Positions 9,822 through 19,338 of a stretch of 64,000 bases of DNA are shown here, piece after piece. Both the position numbers and the translations under genes were made by a program. Location of the stretch: NCBI GenBank assembly GCA_902785925.1, contig CADAAI010000005.1, forward strand, positions 37,970 to 101,969, read 5' to 3'. The notes under the pieces are model-generated. The model searched no databases. It was not told the DNA's origin and saw only the letters and a list, made by a program, of their open reading frames with translations. The stretch's first letter is position 1. Each line of letters begins with the position of its first letter. The DNA comes from an uncultured Bacteroidales bacterium. GTDB taxonomy: Bacteria; Bacteroidota; Bacteroidia; Bacteroidales; Muribaculaceae.

Positions 9822-9852
9822 CAAAATTACAAATAAATCTTATTATATGCAA
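9822..9852 (-). promoter_or_regulatory. Predicted promoter of the polysaccharide operon
   Basis: On the minus strand TTG (9852-9850), 20 bases, then TAATTTTG (9829-9822) match the Bacteroidota -33/-7 promoter. Transcription would begin near 9818, giving an untranslated leader of about 190 bases before wza. The whole 345-base gap 9630-9974 holds this promoter, the leader with a palindrome cluster, and the groEL terminator; I see no gene in it. Confidence 0.55.
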
Positions 9853-9894
9853 TAAATTTATTGTTATAATTCTAATATGAAATTAATATAACTG

Positions 9895-9924
9895 AAAAAT
9901 GGGACCCACAAAAAGTGAGTCCCA
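9895..9924 (-). terminator. Rho-independent terminator of groESL
   Basis: On the minus strand a nine-pair stem with one mismatch (9901-9909 with 9915-9923) and a loop of five T is followed by ATTTTT. It lies 50 bases past the groEL stop and separates groESL from the polysaccharide operon. Confidence 0.75.
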
Positions 9925-9974
9925 TCATATCATATCTTAAATAAAGATAATACTAGTAATTTTGAATGAGATTA

Positions 9975-11621
<1,647 letters not shown>

Positions 11622-11629
11622 TTAATAAA

Positions 11630-11905
11630 TTACTCTTCAACAATTGCCAAAATGTCACTCTGACGCATCATCAGCAGCTTAGCGCCATCTACTTCAATCT
11701 CTGTACCGGCATACTTGCCATAAAGAACGGTATCGCCTGCTTTTACTACCATTTCCTCATCCTTTGTTCCATGGCCAACGGCCTTAACAACACCTTTCAA
11801 TGGTTTCTCCTTTGCGCTGTCGGGGATGATGATACCGCCAGCGGTAATCTCTTCGGCTTTAGCAGGTTCAATAAGAACCCTGTCACTTAATGGTTTAATT
11901 GTCAT
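11630..11905 (-). CDS. groES: Co-chaperonin GroES (10 kDa)
   Basis: A 91-residue co-chaperonin. It begins [19 protein letters not shown], has the mobile loop [18 protein letters not shown], and the roof/base strands [18 protein letters not shown] and [12 protein letters not shown]. It caps the GroEL ring. First gene of the groES-groEL operon; upstream lie two palindromic boxes and a -24/-12-like motif listed separately. Confidence 0.99.
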   Translation of the reverse strand: MTIKPLSDRVLIEPAKAEEITAGGIIIPDSAKEKPLKGVVKAVGHGTKDEEMVVKAGDTVLYGKYAGTEIEVDGAKLLMMRQSDILAIVEE

Positions 11906-11972
11906 TTTATTACTATTTAAAAGTTAATATTAAATTTGCAATAATCATAGGCTAATGCCACTCCCCTATTAC

Positions 11973-12022
11973 GCACATTTTGTGCCAAAACATTTATTGC
12001 AACTTCTTTACGACATTTTGTC
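11973..12022 (-). promoter_or_regulatory. Two palindromic boxes and a -24/-12-like motif upstream of groES
   Basis: Two odd palindromes share the core ACATTTTGT: GCACATTTTGTGC (11973-11985) and GACATTTTGTC (12012-12022), 38 bases centre to centre. The groES-proximal box overlaps a minus-strand TGGCACAAAATGTGC, with GG and GC separated by the 10 bases typical of sigma-54 promoters. The -12 half is imperfect. No CIRCE element is present, so these boxes are candidate heat-shock control sites. Confidence 0.45.
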
Positions 12023-12069
12023 ACATAAAAAATATTACTTATATATCATATTATTTAAATAATTTAATG

Positions 12070-12077
12070 TAACTTTG
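12070..12077 (+). promoter_or_regulatory. Predicted -7 element for the MFS pair
   Basis: TAACTTTG matches the Bacteroidota -7 element TAnnTTTG, 58 bases before the ATG at 12136. No convincing -33 TTTG at the usual distance, so only the -7 half is supported. Confidence 0.45.
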
Positions 12078-12135
12078 CATGTTCAAATCAAAAATACAAT
12101 AACATAAACAAAATAAACAAATAACAAACTTAAGT

Positions 12136-13779
12136 ATGACACAGACAATCAAAAAAACGCTCCGCGATTCGGCTGCTATGCGCTGGACCGCTCTGTTGCT
12201 GTTGGCTCTAGCCATGTTCTGCAGCTACATTTTTATGGACATTTTGTCTCCTATTAAAGACTTGATGGAAACCACACGTGGATGGGATTCTACTGCATTT
12301 GGAACAATGCAAGGCAGTGAAGTATTCTTAAACGTGTTTGTCTTCTTCCTGATATTTGCCGGTATTATTCTCGACAAGATGGGAGTGAGATTTACCGCAG
12401 TTCTATCAGGTGCAGTAATGCTAATAGGTGCTATCATTAAGTGGTATGCAGTTAGCGACATGTTCATTGGCAGCGGGGTTGAAACATGGTTTACTAACAA
12501 CCTCAATTACATCCCAGGATTTCAGGAACTGGGTGTTGCCCCATTCTATGAGGGTATGCCTGCAAGCGCAAAGGTTGCAGCCTGTGGTTTTATGATTTTC
12601 GGTTGCGGTTGCGAGATGGCAGGAATCACCGTTTCCCGCGGTATTGTTAAGTGGTTCAAAGGCCGTGAGATGGCACTTGCTATGGGTTCTGAGATGGCTC
12701 TTGCTCGTCTTGGCGTAGCCACCTGCATGATCTTCTCGCCTTATTTTGCAAAACTTGGTAGCGAGGTTAGTGTTAGCCGCTCAGTAGCATTTGGCGTAGT
12801 GCTGTTGTGCATCGCTCTGATTATGTTTATAGTTTACTTCTTCATGGATAAGAAACTTGATTCACAGACTGGTGAGGCCGAGGAGAAAGAAGACCCATTC
12901 AAGATAAGCGACATTGGCAAAATTCTATCAGATGGCGGATTCTGGATTGTAGCCCTACTTTGCGTGCTTTACTATTCAGCCATTTTCCCATTCCAGAAGT
13001 ATGCAGTAAACATGCTTCAGTGTAACCTCACTTTGACCGAACCAGCTTCCGATTCATTCTGGGCTAGCTCCTCGGTAACCATCGTGCAATACATCATCAT
13101 GCTCGTTGTGGCTGCTGCTGGTTTTGCAAGCAACTTCATGAAAGCAAAAGGTCCAAAATATGGAATGCTCGCATTGTCAATCATCTCCCTTATAACCTAT
13201 TGCTACATGGGCTATATGCGCCAGTCGGCCGAGTCAATTTTTGCAGTATTCCCACTATTAGCTGTGCTCATCACCCCTATACTTGGTAGTTACGTTGACC
13301 ACAAGGGTAAAGCCGCTTCAATGCTTGTTCTAGGCTCACTGTTGTTGATTGCTTGCCACCTCACCTTCGCATTTGTTCTTCCCATGTTCAAGGGCAGCGC
13401 CGTTGGCGGTATTGCAATTGCTTATATTACTATTCTTGTGCTTGGCGCATCATTCTCACTGGTTCCCGCCTCGTTGTGGCCCAGCGTACCAAAACTGGTT
13501 GACGCAAAGGTTATCGGTTCGGCTTATGCACTTATCTTCTGGATTCAGAACATTGGCCTATGGCTGTTCCCACTTCTGATTGGAAAGGTTCTTGATCAAA
13601 CAAATCCTGGCGTAGACGATCCAACCAAGCTCGACTATACTTGGCCATTGATCATGCTGGCAAGTCTGGGTGTAGCAGCACTGCTTCTTGGCCTCCTTCT
13701 CAAGGTTGTTGACAAGAAGAAAAAGCTGGGTCTTGAAGAACCCAACATCAAGCCCGAAGAGAAGCCTGCCAAGGCATAA
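12136..13779 (+). CDS. Major facilitator superfamily transporter
   Basis: A 547-residue, 12-helix secondary transporter. The N-terminal half has SAAMRWTALLLLALAMFCSY, then FAGIILDKMGVRFT as the loop 2-3 signature, and KGREMALAMGSEMALARLG in helix 5. A charged central loop (GEAEEKEDPFKISDIG) separates the halves. The C-terminus is a Lys/Glu-rich cytoplasmic tail. It resembles the OxlT-like branch of the superfamily, but substrate cannot be inferred. It is clearly paralogous to the next gene and is probably co-transcribed with it across a 79-base gap containing a hairpin. Confidence 0.88.
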   Translation: MTQTIKKTLRDSAAMRWTALLLLALAMFCSYIFMDILSPIKDLMETTRGWDSTAFGTMQGSEVFLNVFVFFLIFAGIILDKMGVRFTAVLSGAVMLIGAIIKWYAVSDMFIGSGVETWFTNNLNYIPGFQELGVAPFYEGMPASAKVAACGFMIFGCGCEMAGITVSRGIVKWFKGREMALAMGSEMALARLGVATCMIFSPYFAKLGSEVSVSRSVAFGVVLLCIALIMFIVYFFMDKKLDSQTGEAEEKEDPFKISDIGKILSDGGFWIVALLCVLYYSAIFPFQKYAVNMLQCNLTLTEPASDSFWASSSVTIVQYIIMLVVAAAGFASNFMKAKGPKYGMLALSIISLITYCYMGYMRQSAESIFAVFPLLAVLITPILGSYVDHKGKAASMLVLGSLLLIACHLTFAFVLPMFKGSAVGGIAIAYITILVLGASFSLVPASLWPSVPKLVDAKVIGSAYALIFWIQNIGLWLFPLLIGKVLDQTNPGVDDPTKLDYTWPLIMLASLGVAALLLGLLLKVVDKKKKLGLEEPNIKPEEKPAKA

Positions 13780-13806
13780 TAATCATTGAATTAAAAATCG
13801 TTTCAT

Positions 13807-13846
13807 ATCAGGGCGTGTGTTGCTCATAAGGCTTGCACGTCCTGAT
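13807..13846 (+). terminator. Hairpin between the two MFS genes (weak terminator or processing site)
   Basis: An 11-pair stem with one G-T pair (13807-13817 with 13836-13846) in the gap between the two transporter genes. It is followed only by TAATTTAG, so it is more likely a leaky terminator or stability hairpin than a full stop. It may give the two paralogues unequal expression. Confidence 0.4.
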
Positions 13847-13858
13847 TAATTTAGACAT

Positions 13859-15235
13859 ATGACTAAGGTAGCACAAAAAATCAACGACTCGGCAACCATG
13901 CGCTGGACAGTGCTTGGCATTGTAGCCATCACAATGATGATGGGATACATAGTAGCCAAACAGATGTCGCCATTACAATATTTTCTTGAGTTACCCAGCA
14001 ATGAAGGTGGACTAGGATGGACAAGTTCTGAATTCGGAGTTCTGGCTGGATCACGCGGATTCTTCAACGTGTTTTTACTCATGCTCTTTGTTGGTGGCAT
14101 CATTCTTGACAAGACCGGAGTACGCTTTGCGGGTGTTCTCTCATGTGTACTAATGCTTGGCGGCACCGCAGTTGACTACTATGCCATCGCATTTATGGAT
14201 CCGTCTCACATGGTCAGCATCAATCTACAATGGCTCGGATATAACGATCCAGCCATCAAACTGCAAGTAATTGTTGCTGCACTTGGTTTTGCCACATTTG
14301 GAGTGGGTTATGAACTATGCGGAATTACTGTCTCAAAAGTCATTGTAAAATGGTTCACAGGCAAAGAAATGGCTCTTGCTATGGGAATACAGGTTGCCCT
14401 AGCTCGATTAGGAACTGCATTAGCTTTAGCGGGCGCCCCCCCACTGGCCGAAAAATTCTCTTTAAGTACTCCAATTCTCATTGGCCTATTCTCAGTAGGA
14501 GTTGGATTAATCATTTATCTGCTTTATTGTTCAATTGACCGCAAAGCCGACAATGAGATAAAAGAGGAAAGCAGCGAGGACGACAAGTTCCATTTCAGTG
14601 ACATGAAAGCCACCATTAAAAATCCTGGATTTTGGCTTATCACGTTTCTGTGCTTACTTTATTACTCAGCACTATACCCATTCCTTGATTTTGCAACCAA
14701 ACTGATGATATCTAAATATGGTGTTGATCCATCAATAGCCGGTGCAATTCCTGCAATACTACCATTCACATCGATTTTATTGACACCTCTTTTCGGTGGA
14801 ATGTACGATAAGATGGGAAAAGGTGCATCCATAATGATTATTGGCACTATAATGCTGACGCTTGTGCTTGTAGTTTTTGCTCTACCATTCAACAGTAGCG
14901 CACTGGCAATTTGCTTGATGCTTATACTCGGCATCGCTTTCTCATTGCTACCCAGTGTGCTTTGGCCTGCTGTCCCCAAGATTGTGCCAATGAAGCAGCT
15001 AGGCACAGCCTATTCCATCATCTATTATATCCAGAACATCGGTTTGATGATAATTCCTATCGTAATTGGCGGAGTGCTGCAACGCAACACTATAGGCGCT
15101 ACAGTCGACTACACACAGGCAATGTGGATATTTACAGGTATTGGCATCGCTGCCATTATTGTCTCGGTGATGCTATTAATTATCGATAGACGAAAACATT
15201 ACGGTCTACAAGATGCTAACATTAACAGCAATTAG
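13859..15235 (+). CDS. Major facilitator superfamily transporter (paralogue of 12136-13779)
   Basis: A 458-residue, 12-helix transporter. It aligns with the previous gene throughout: NDSATMRWTVLGIVAITMMM against the same N-terminal stretch, VGGIILDKTGVRFAGVLSC in loop 2-3, and GKEMALAMGIQVALARLGTA in helix 5. The central loop (IKEESSEDDKFHFSDMKATI) is also shared. It is about 90 residues shorter, lacking extra periplasmic loop sequence and the charged tail. A tandem duplication followed by divergence is the simplest explanation. Substrate unknown. Confidence 0.88.
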   Translation: MTKVAQKINDSATMRWTVLGIVAITMMMGYIVAKQMSPLQYFLELPSNEGGLGWTSSEFGVLAGSRGFFNVFLLMLFVGGIILDKTGVRFAGVLSCVLMLGGTAVDYYAIAFMDPSHMVSINLQWLGYNDPAIKLQVIVAALGFATFGVGYELCGITVSKVIVKWFTGKEMALAMGIQVALARLGTALALAGAPPLAEKFSLSTPILIGLFSVGVGLIIYLLYCSIDRKADNEIKEESSEDDKFHFSDMKATIKNPGFWLITFLCLLYYSALYPFLDFATKLMISKYGVDPSIAGAIPAILPFTSILLTPLFGGMYDKMGKGASIMIIGTIMLTLVLVVFALPFNSSALAICLMLILGIAFSLLPSVLWPAVPKIVPMKQLGTAYSIIYYIQNIGLMIIPIVIGGVLQRNTIGATVDYTQAMWIFTGIGIAAIIVSVMLLIIDRRKHYGLQDANINSN

Positions 15236-15262
15236 TATTTATTTATTATCTAAACCAAATCA

Positions 15263-15302
15263 AACAACAGGTGCTCAGCAACTTTGCCGAGCACCTGTTG
15301 TT
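15263..15302. terminator. Bidirectional terminator between the MFS pair and mutL
   Basis: A perfect 14-pair stem (15263-15276 with 15289-15302) lies between two convergent genes, 27 bases after the MFS stop and 17 bases past the mutL stop. It can serve both strands. Confidence 0.8.
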
Positions 15303-15319
15303 ATACATGTCAATTCTGT

Positions 15320-17179
15320 TTAAAACATCTTCGACAATTGGTCAAAAGTCATAACGTTGGCTATGGTCTTACCATCTGGAGTATACTTTGAGTTCTTAAG
15401 ATTTTTCCAATCACCAACCAACGCTTTTTTTTCTTCATCATTAAGTTGCCTACCGTATGGAACAGCTGCCCTAGTGGCAATTGTCATGGCAATTTTTTCA
15501 AAAATCTTATCTTTAATGCTTGCACCACCTGAGGTAACCGATACTATCACTTCGTTGAGCAATTCAATGATGTCGACATTATCAAGGCCAGGAGGCACCG
15601 AATTGATTGACCAGTCATCGCCACTGAGCCGTGATAGTCCAAATCCCACTTTCTCAAGGTCGTTTTCAATTTCCTCAAAAACAGCATTTTGCGCTGCAGT
15701 AAGATGAATGATTTCAGGGAAAAGAACTCGTTGCGAAACAACATTCATGCCATCTACCTGTTGCAACAATCGCTCATAAAGCACTTCCACGTGAGCACGA
15801 TGCTGGTCAAGTATCAATAAACCTTCATTTATAAGTGTGAGCAAATACCTATTGTTTAATTGAAGTATGGCTTGGATTTCTTCACCACCCTCAAATATAG
15901 GAGTGTCAACCGTAGTAGGCATTATGTCGGGCAAATCACTAAAGTCATTTAAACTATCTTGTTTTGATTTTTCAAAGTTCTTATATAACTCCTCCCAATT
16001 GGATGTCACGTCAGAGTAAGAATAGCTGCCAGCACTTCTGTTTCTGCTATCTTTCCCATCAGCATCGGACTGCTTAAATGGATTATATTCTTTATCCACA
16101 TTTATAGCTGGAGGGGTTTTGGTATGTGGCAATGTGAATGACGGAATCTCTGGAGCATCCTCTTTATCAAAATCAATTGAAGGAACCACGCTGAAGCGCC
16201 CAAGTGTCTCTTTAACTGCCGCTGAGATAATCTGCCATATTGGCATTTCATTCTCAAACTTTATCTCGGTCTTTGTAGGATGAATGTTCACATCAATACT
16301 TTCGGGGTCTACATCAAAGATTAAAAAATAGTTTGGTTGTGCATCATCAGGAATCAACTCGTTATAGCATGAAAATACCGCCTTGTGGAAATAAGGATGA
16401 CGCATATATCGTCCATTAACAAAGAAATATTGCATAGCACTGCGCTTACGAGCCTTTTCAGGAGTACCAATAAAACCAGTAATTTTCACAAGTGTGGTGT
16501 CAATACTGAGAGGAATGAGCTGCTGGTCAAGGTTTTGACCAAAAATAGCTACTATGCGTTGTTTAAACGAGCCAGGAGTAAGATTGTAAAGTACATTACC
16601 GTTGTGGGTCAGGGTAAATGACACATTGTAATTGACTAAGGCAACTTTTTCAAATTCCTTAATGATATTACTAAGCTCCACCTGATTGCTTTTCAAGAAC
16701 TTGCGACGAGCAGGAACATTAAAGAATAAGTCTTTTATCATGAAATTACAACCAACAGGACACACATCTGGCTCTTGTGACTCGCAATGCGAAGCATTAA
16801 TCACCAGTTTTGTGCCTAGTTGACTTCCACGTGCACAGGTGCGCAACTCAATGTGAGAAATTGCAGCAATCGAAGCAAGAGCCTCTCCTCGAAATCCCAT
16901 TGTCTGTAGTGAGAACAAGTCCTCGGCATTCCTTATTTTCGATGTACTGTGGCGCTCAAATGCTAGTCTTGCATCGGTATCACTCATCCCCACTCCATTA
17001 TCAATCACCTGAATTAGAGTACGGCCAGCATCTTTTAAAATTATCTGGATGTTTGTAGCCTGAGCGTCAATGGCATTCTCCAACAACTCTTTTATTACAG
17101 AAGCTGGTCGTTGGATCACCTCGCCAGCGGCAATTTGGTTGGCGACTGAGTCGGGGAGCAGTTTTATGACATCACTCAT
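15320..17179 (-). CDS. mutL: DNA mismatch repair protein MutL
   Basis: A 619-residue mismatch-repair ATPase linking MutS recognition to strand incision. The GHKL ATPase domain shows ELLENAIDAQA, IDNGVGM and TMGFRGEALASIAAIS, and the transducer domain has FVNGRYMRHPYFHKAV and DVNIHPTKTEIKF. A poorly conserved linker (residues about 340-420) leads to the C-terminal dimerisation domain. That domain carries DQHRAHVEVLYE, a one-residue-shifted variant of the endonuclease motif DQHAxxExxxxE, so nicking activity is uncertain. It is the distal gene of a run that begins with the PPIase genes, 32 bases after the OstA-like gene. Confidence 0.97.
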   Translation of the reverse strand: MSDVIKLLPDSVANQIAAGEVIQRPASVIKELLENAIDAQATNIQIILKDAGRTLIQVIDNGVGMSDTDARLAFERHSTSKIRNAEDLFSLQTMGFRGEALASIAAISHIELRTCARGSQLGTKLVINASHCESQEPDVCPVGCNFMIKDLFFNVPARRKFLKSNQVELSNIIKEFEKVALVNYNVSFTLTHNGNVLYNLTPGSFKQRIVAIFGQNLDQQLIPLSIDTTLVKITGFIGTPEKARKRSAMQYFFVNGRYMRHPYFHKAVFSCYNELIPDDAQPNYFLIFDVDPESIDVNIHPTKTEIKFENEMPIWQIISAAVKETLGRFSVVPSIDFDKEDAPEIPSFTLPHTKTPPAINVDKEYNPFKQSDADGKDSRNRSAGSYSYSDVTSNWEELYKNFEKSKQDSLNDFSDLPDIMPTTVDTPIFEGGEEIQAILQLNNRYLLTLINEGLLILDQHRAHVEVLYERLLQQVDGMNVVSQRVLFPEIIHLTAAQNAVFEEIENDLEKVGFGLSRLSGDDWSINSVPPGLDNVDIIELLNEVIVSVTSGGASIKDKIFEKIAMTIATRAAVPYGRQLNDEEKKALVGDWKNLKNSKYTPDGKTIANVMTFDQLSKMF

Positions 17180-17211
17180 GATAGAAACAAATACTTAATA
17201 AAACACCATCC

Positions 17212-19332
17212 CTATTTGATCACAGTTCTACGCTTTGCAACAGCCTCTCCAAAGATTTGTCGCATTTCGTCACTGACAATAAGCACATCATAGGGTTCTT
17301 TGGGACGAATTGATTCATACCACCTGAACCTATCAATTCGAAGTTGACTTTTCTTGGCAAGGAACAACGGCACTACAGTACCTGTCACATCGGGCCACAT
17401 TTTCACCTTATCGACCTTTTGCTTTGGTTTCAAGTCAATAGTTAAGTAAGCACTATTGGCATTAACAAGTTTATTGTAAGTCGAGTCGTTTTCCATTGGG
17501 TAAAACAAAGCTTCGACGTCACCACTCACATCAAGGTGACGGAGTTCTTGATCAGCAAAGAGAGCCTTCATTGCACGTCCACTCAACTGGTTATAGTAGT
17601 CCTCACCCAAATGTTCAATAAGTAAACCGTTTTGAGGCAATGTAGCCCAATCGACGGTTGAATCTTTAACATGGACATTTATTTCCTCGCCACTAATCTG
17701 ACGTCCTTCGCTCCAAATCACTGCATGTCTGTACATGTTAAGGATTGAATCCTTCTCATTAACTGCAGCCGAATCACAAACACCTTGCAAATCCTTTCGG
17801 TAAAATCTCACATATTTGTTAGCAAGCATTATACGCTCATTATCACCATTAGTAAACATGCGCAAAGTATCGGCATGTATATAAACAGTGTCTTTTTGAG
17901 AGAATTCACGAGCAAGTGCATTCTCGGTAACAAATGATTCGTTGGTTTTCTCATTATGATAGCCAACCTCACCTTGGAGTATTACTTTGTTCTTAGCATC
18001 GGTAATGACCACATGACCTCGTGCATTTCCCACACCAGTCTTGCGGTCATAATCCATAACGTCACCTTTAAGAACACGTTGTGTCTTGATATCGGTGAGG
18101 ACAACGTTTCCTTGTGCTTTGCTGCGCTCATTGCGGCGGTCATAGAACACCTCGTCGCCAGTCAATGTCTGTTGGTTCTTTTCATCGGTTATTACCACAT
18201 TTCCTTGAGCATGGCTCTCTCCTTTATTCCTATTGTAATAAACGTTGTCGCCCCGCAATGTTTGCTGATTCTTGTCGTCAACGATAACCACATTTCCCTG
18301 AGCATGACTTTGACCACTACGACGGTCGTAGTACACATCATCGCCACGCAGCGTCTGCTTGTTCTTCTGATCGGTAAGCACCACATTACCTTGAGCATGA
18401 CCAGTGTCTTTACTACGGTCGTAATACATCACGTCACCCACAATAGTGTTACCGTCTCGACTTTTCACGGTTGACCGGTTGTAAAGTGTTCCTTGGCCTG
18501 TCGCCAAATTATAAGTGCCGCTTGATGTGTAAATCTTATTGCCATCCTCAAGTGATAGGATCTCTGTTTCATCCTCTATAGTGGCAATGTGAGTGCGCAT
18601 GTCATAATCAAGCACATCAGTGTGAAGTTTTATCTTATCGGTAGTGAGATTTACATTAGACGTAAACTGCACTTTTTTTGTATCCATCTCATATCGGCCC
18701 ACCGAAGAAGTCACACGTGTGCCAGAGTGATCAACCACAGTACCACCGCCGAAATAACGAGCCACATCATTCAGCATATCATAATCCAAGCTATCGGTGG
18801 TAACAGTCATCGAACTATTTATCACCTTTACATTGCGACGGAGCTTAGCAACTTCCACATCTCCAAAATAGTGCATGCGGTCACAATACACTCGCATCGT
18901 ATCGGCCTGAACCATCACCACATGACCAAATGCGTCAAGCGAACTCGAAGCTTCATAAAAATAAGCGCTGTCGCACGATAATGTCATGTTACCACGTCTG
19001 AACTTCACATTTCCACGAAGCACACGATACTCGGTACTACGGTGCTCGTTAAAAACAAGCGCATCGGCATTCTCAAGAAAAACCTTTCCTGGGTCAAAGC
19101 GATTTGCATTAGGAATTTGTGGCGTGATGCGCCTAATATGTTGAGTCGTCGCGCCAGGTTTAGCTGCAACAACAGGCTGAGCAGCTGGAGCAACAGTTGT
19201 GTTTGTATTTTTTTGTGCCTGTATTTCTACTGTAGCGCACACCATCATGAGAATAACAACAAACACGTTTAATAAGGACGTACTCAAATTACATCCTCGA
19301 CGGTTTGTGCTATTTTCATTGCATGTCGTCAC
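17212..19332 (-). CDS. OstA-like (LptA/OstA family) envelope protein with 31-residue tandem repeats
   Basis: A 706-residue exported protein related to the LptA/LptD OstA fold that carries lipopolysaccharide across the periplasm. An N-terminal hydrophobic segment (LLNVFVVILMMVCATVEIQA) is a signal or anchor. OstA-type beta repeats follow (LRGNVKFRRGNMTLSCDSAYFYE, then FGHVVMVQADTMRVYCDRM). Residues 313-467 hold five repeats spaced exactly 31 residues apart, each beginning AQGNVV or ARGHVV and containing a GDxVYYDR-like turn. The start is a GTG, six bases after the PPIase stop; no in-frame ATG is better placed, so translational coupling is likely. Role in LPS transport is inferred. Confidence 0.85.
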   Translation of the reverse strand: MTTCNENSTNRRGCNLSTSLLNVFVVILMMVCATVEIQAQKNTNTTVAPAAQPVVAAKPGATTQHIRRITPQIPNANRFDPGKVFLENADALVFNEHRSTEYRVLRGNVKFRRGNMTLSCDSAYFYEASSSLDAFGHVVMVQADTMRVYCDRMHYFGDVEVAKLRRNVKVINSSMTVTTDSLDYDMLNDVARYFGGGTVVDHSGTRVTSSVGRYEMDTKKVQFTSNVNLTTDKIKLHTDVLDYDMRTHIATIEDETEILSLEDGNKIYTSSGTYNLATGQGTLYNRSTVKSRDGNTIVGDVMYYDRSKDTGHAQGNVVLTDQKNKQTLRGDDVYYDRRSGQSHAQGNVVIVDDKNQQTLRGDNVYYNRNKGESHAQGNVVITDEKNQQTLTGDEVFYDRRNERSKAQGNVVLTDIKTQRVLKGDVMDYDRKTGVGNARGHVVITDAKNKVILQGEVGYHNEKTNESFVTENALAREFSQKDTVYIHADTLRMFTNGDNERIMLANKYVRFYRKDLQGVCDSAAVNEKDSILNMYRHAVIWSEGRQISGEEINVHVKDSTVDWATLPQNGLLIEHLGEDYYNQLSGRAMKALFADQELRHLDVSGDVEALFYPMENDSTYNKLVNANSAYLTIDLKPKQKVDKVKMWPDVTGTVVPLFLAKKSQLRIDRFRWYESIRPKEPYDVLIVSDEMRQIFGEAVAKRRTVIK
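17929..18396 (-). repeat. Five 93-bp coding repeats inside the OstA-like gene
   Basis: Five consecutive 31-codon units (residues 313, 344, 375, 406 and 437 as unit starts). Units 1-4 are very alike in protein and partly in DNA; the fifth is more diverged. Homologous exchange among them could change repeat number. Confidence 0.8.
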
Positions 19333-19338
19333 TACAGA

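Noticed and set aside
11906..12060. CIRCE element for HrcA control of groESL.
   Set aside because: The TTAGCACTC-N9-GAGTGCTAA pattern is absent; the palindromes present have a different core.
17956..18474. 172-codon frame antisense to the OstA-like repeats.
   Set aside because: It mirrors the 93-bp repeat units; the sense frame has the signal peptide, coupling and family motifs.
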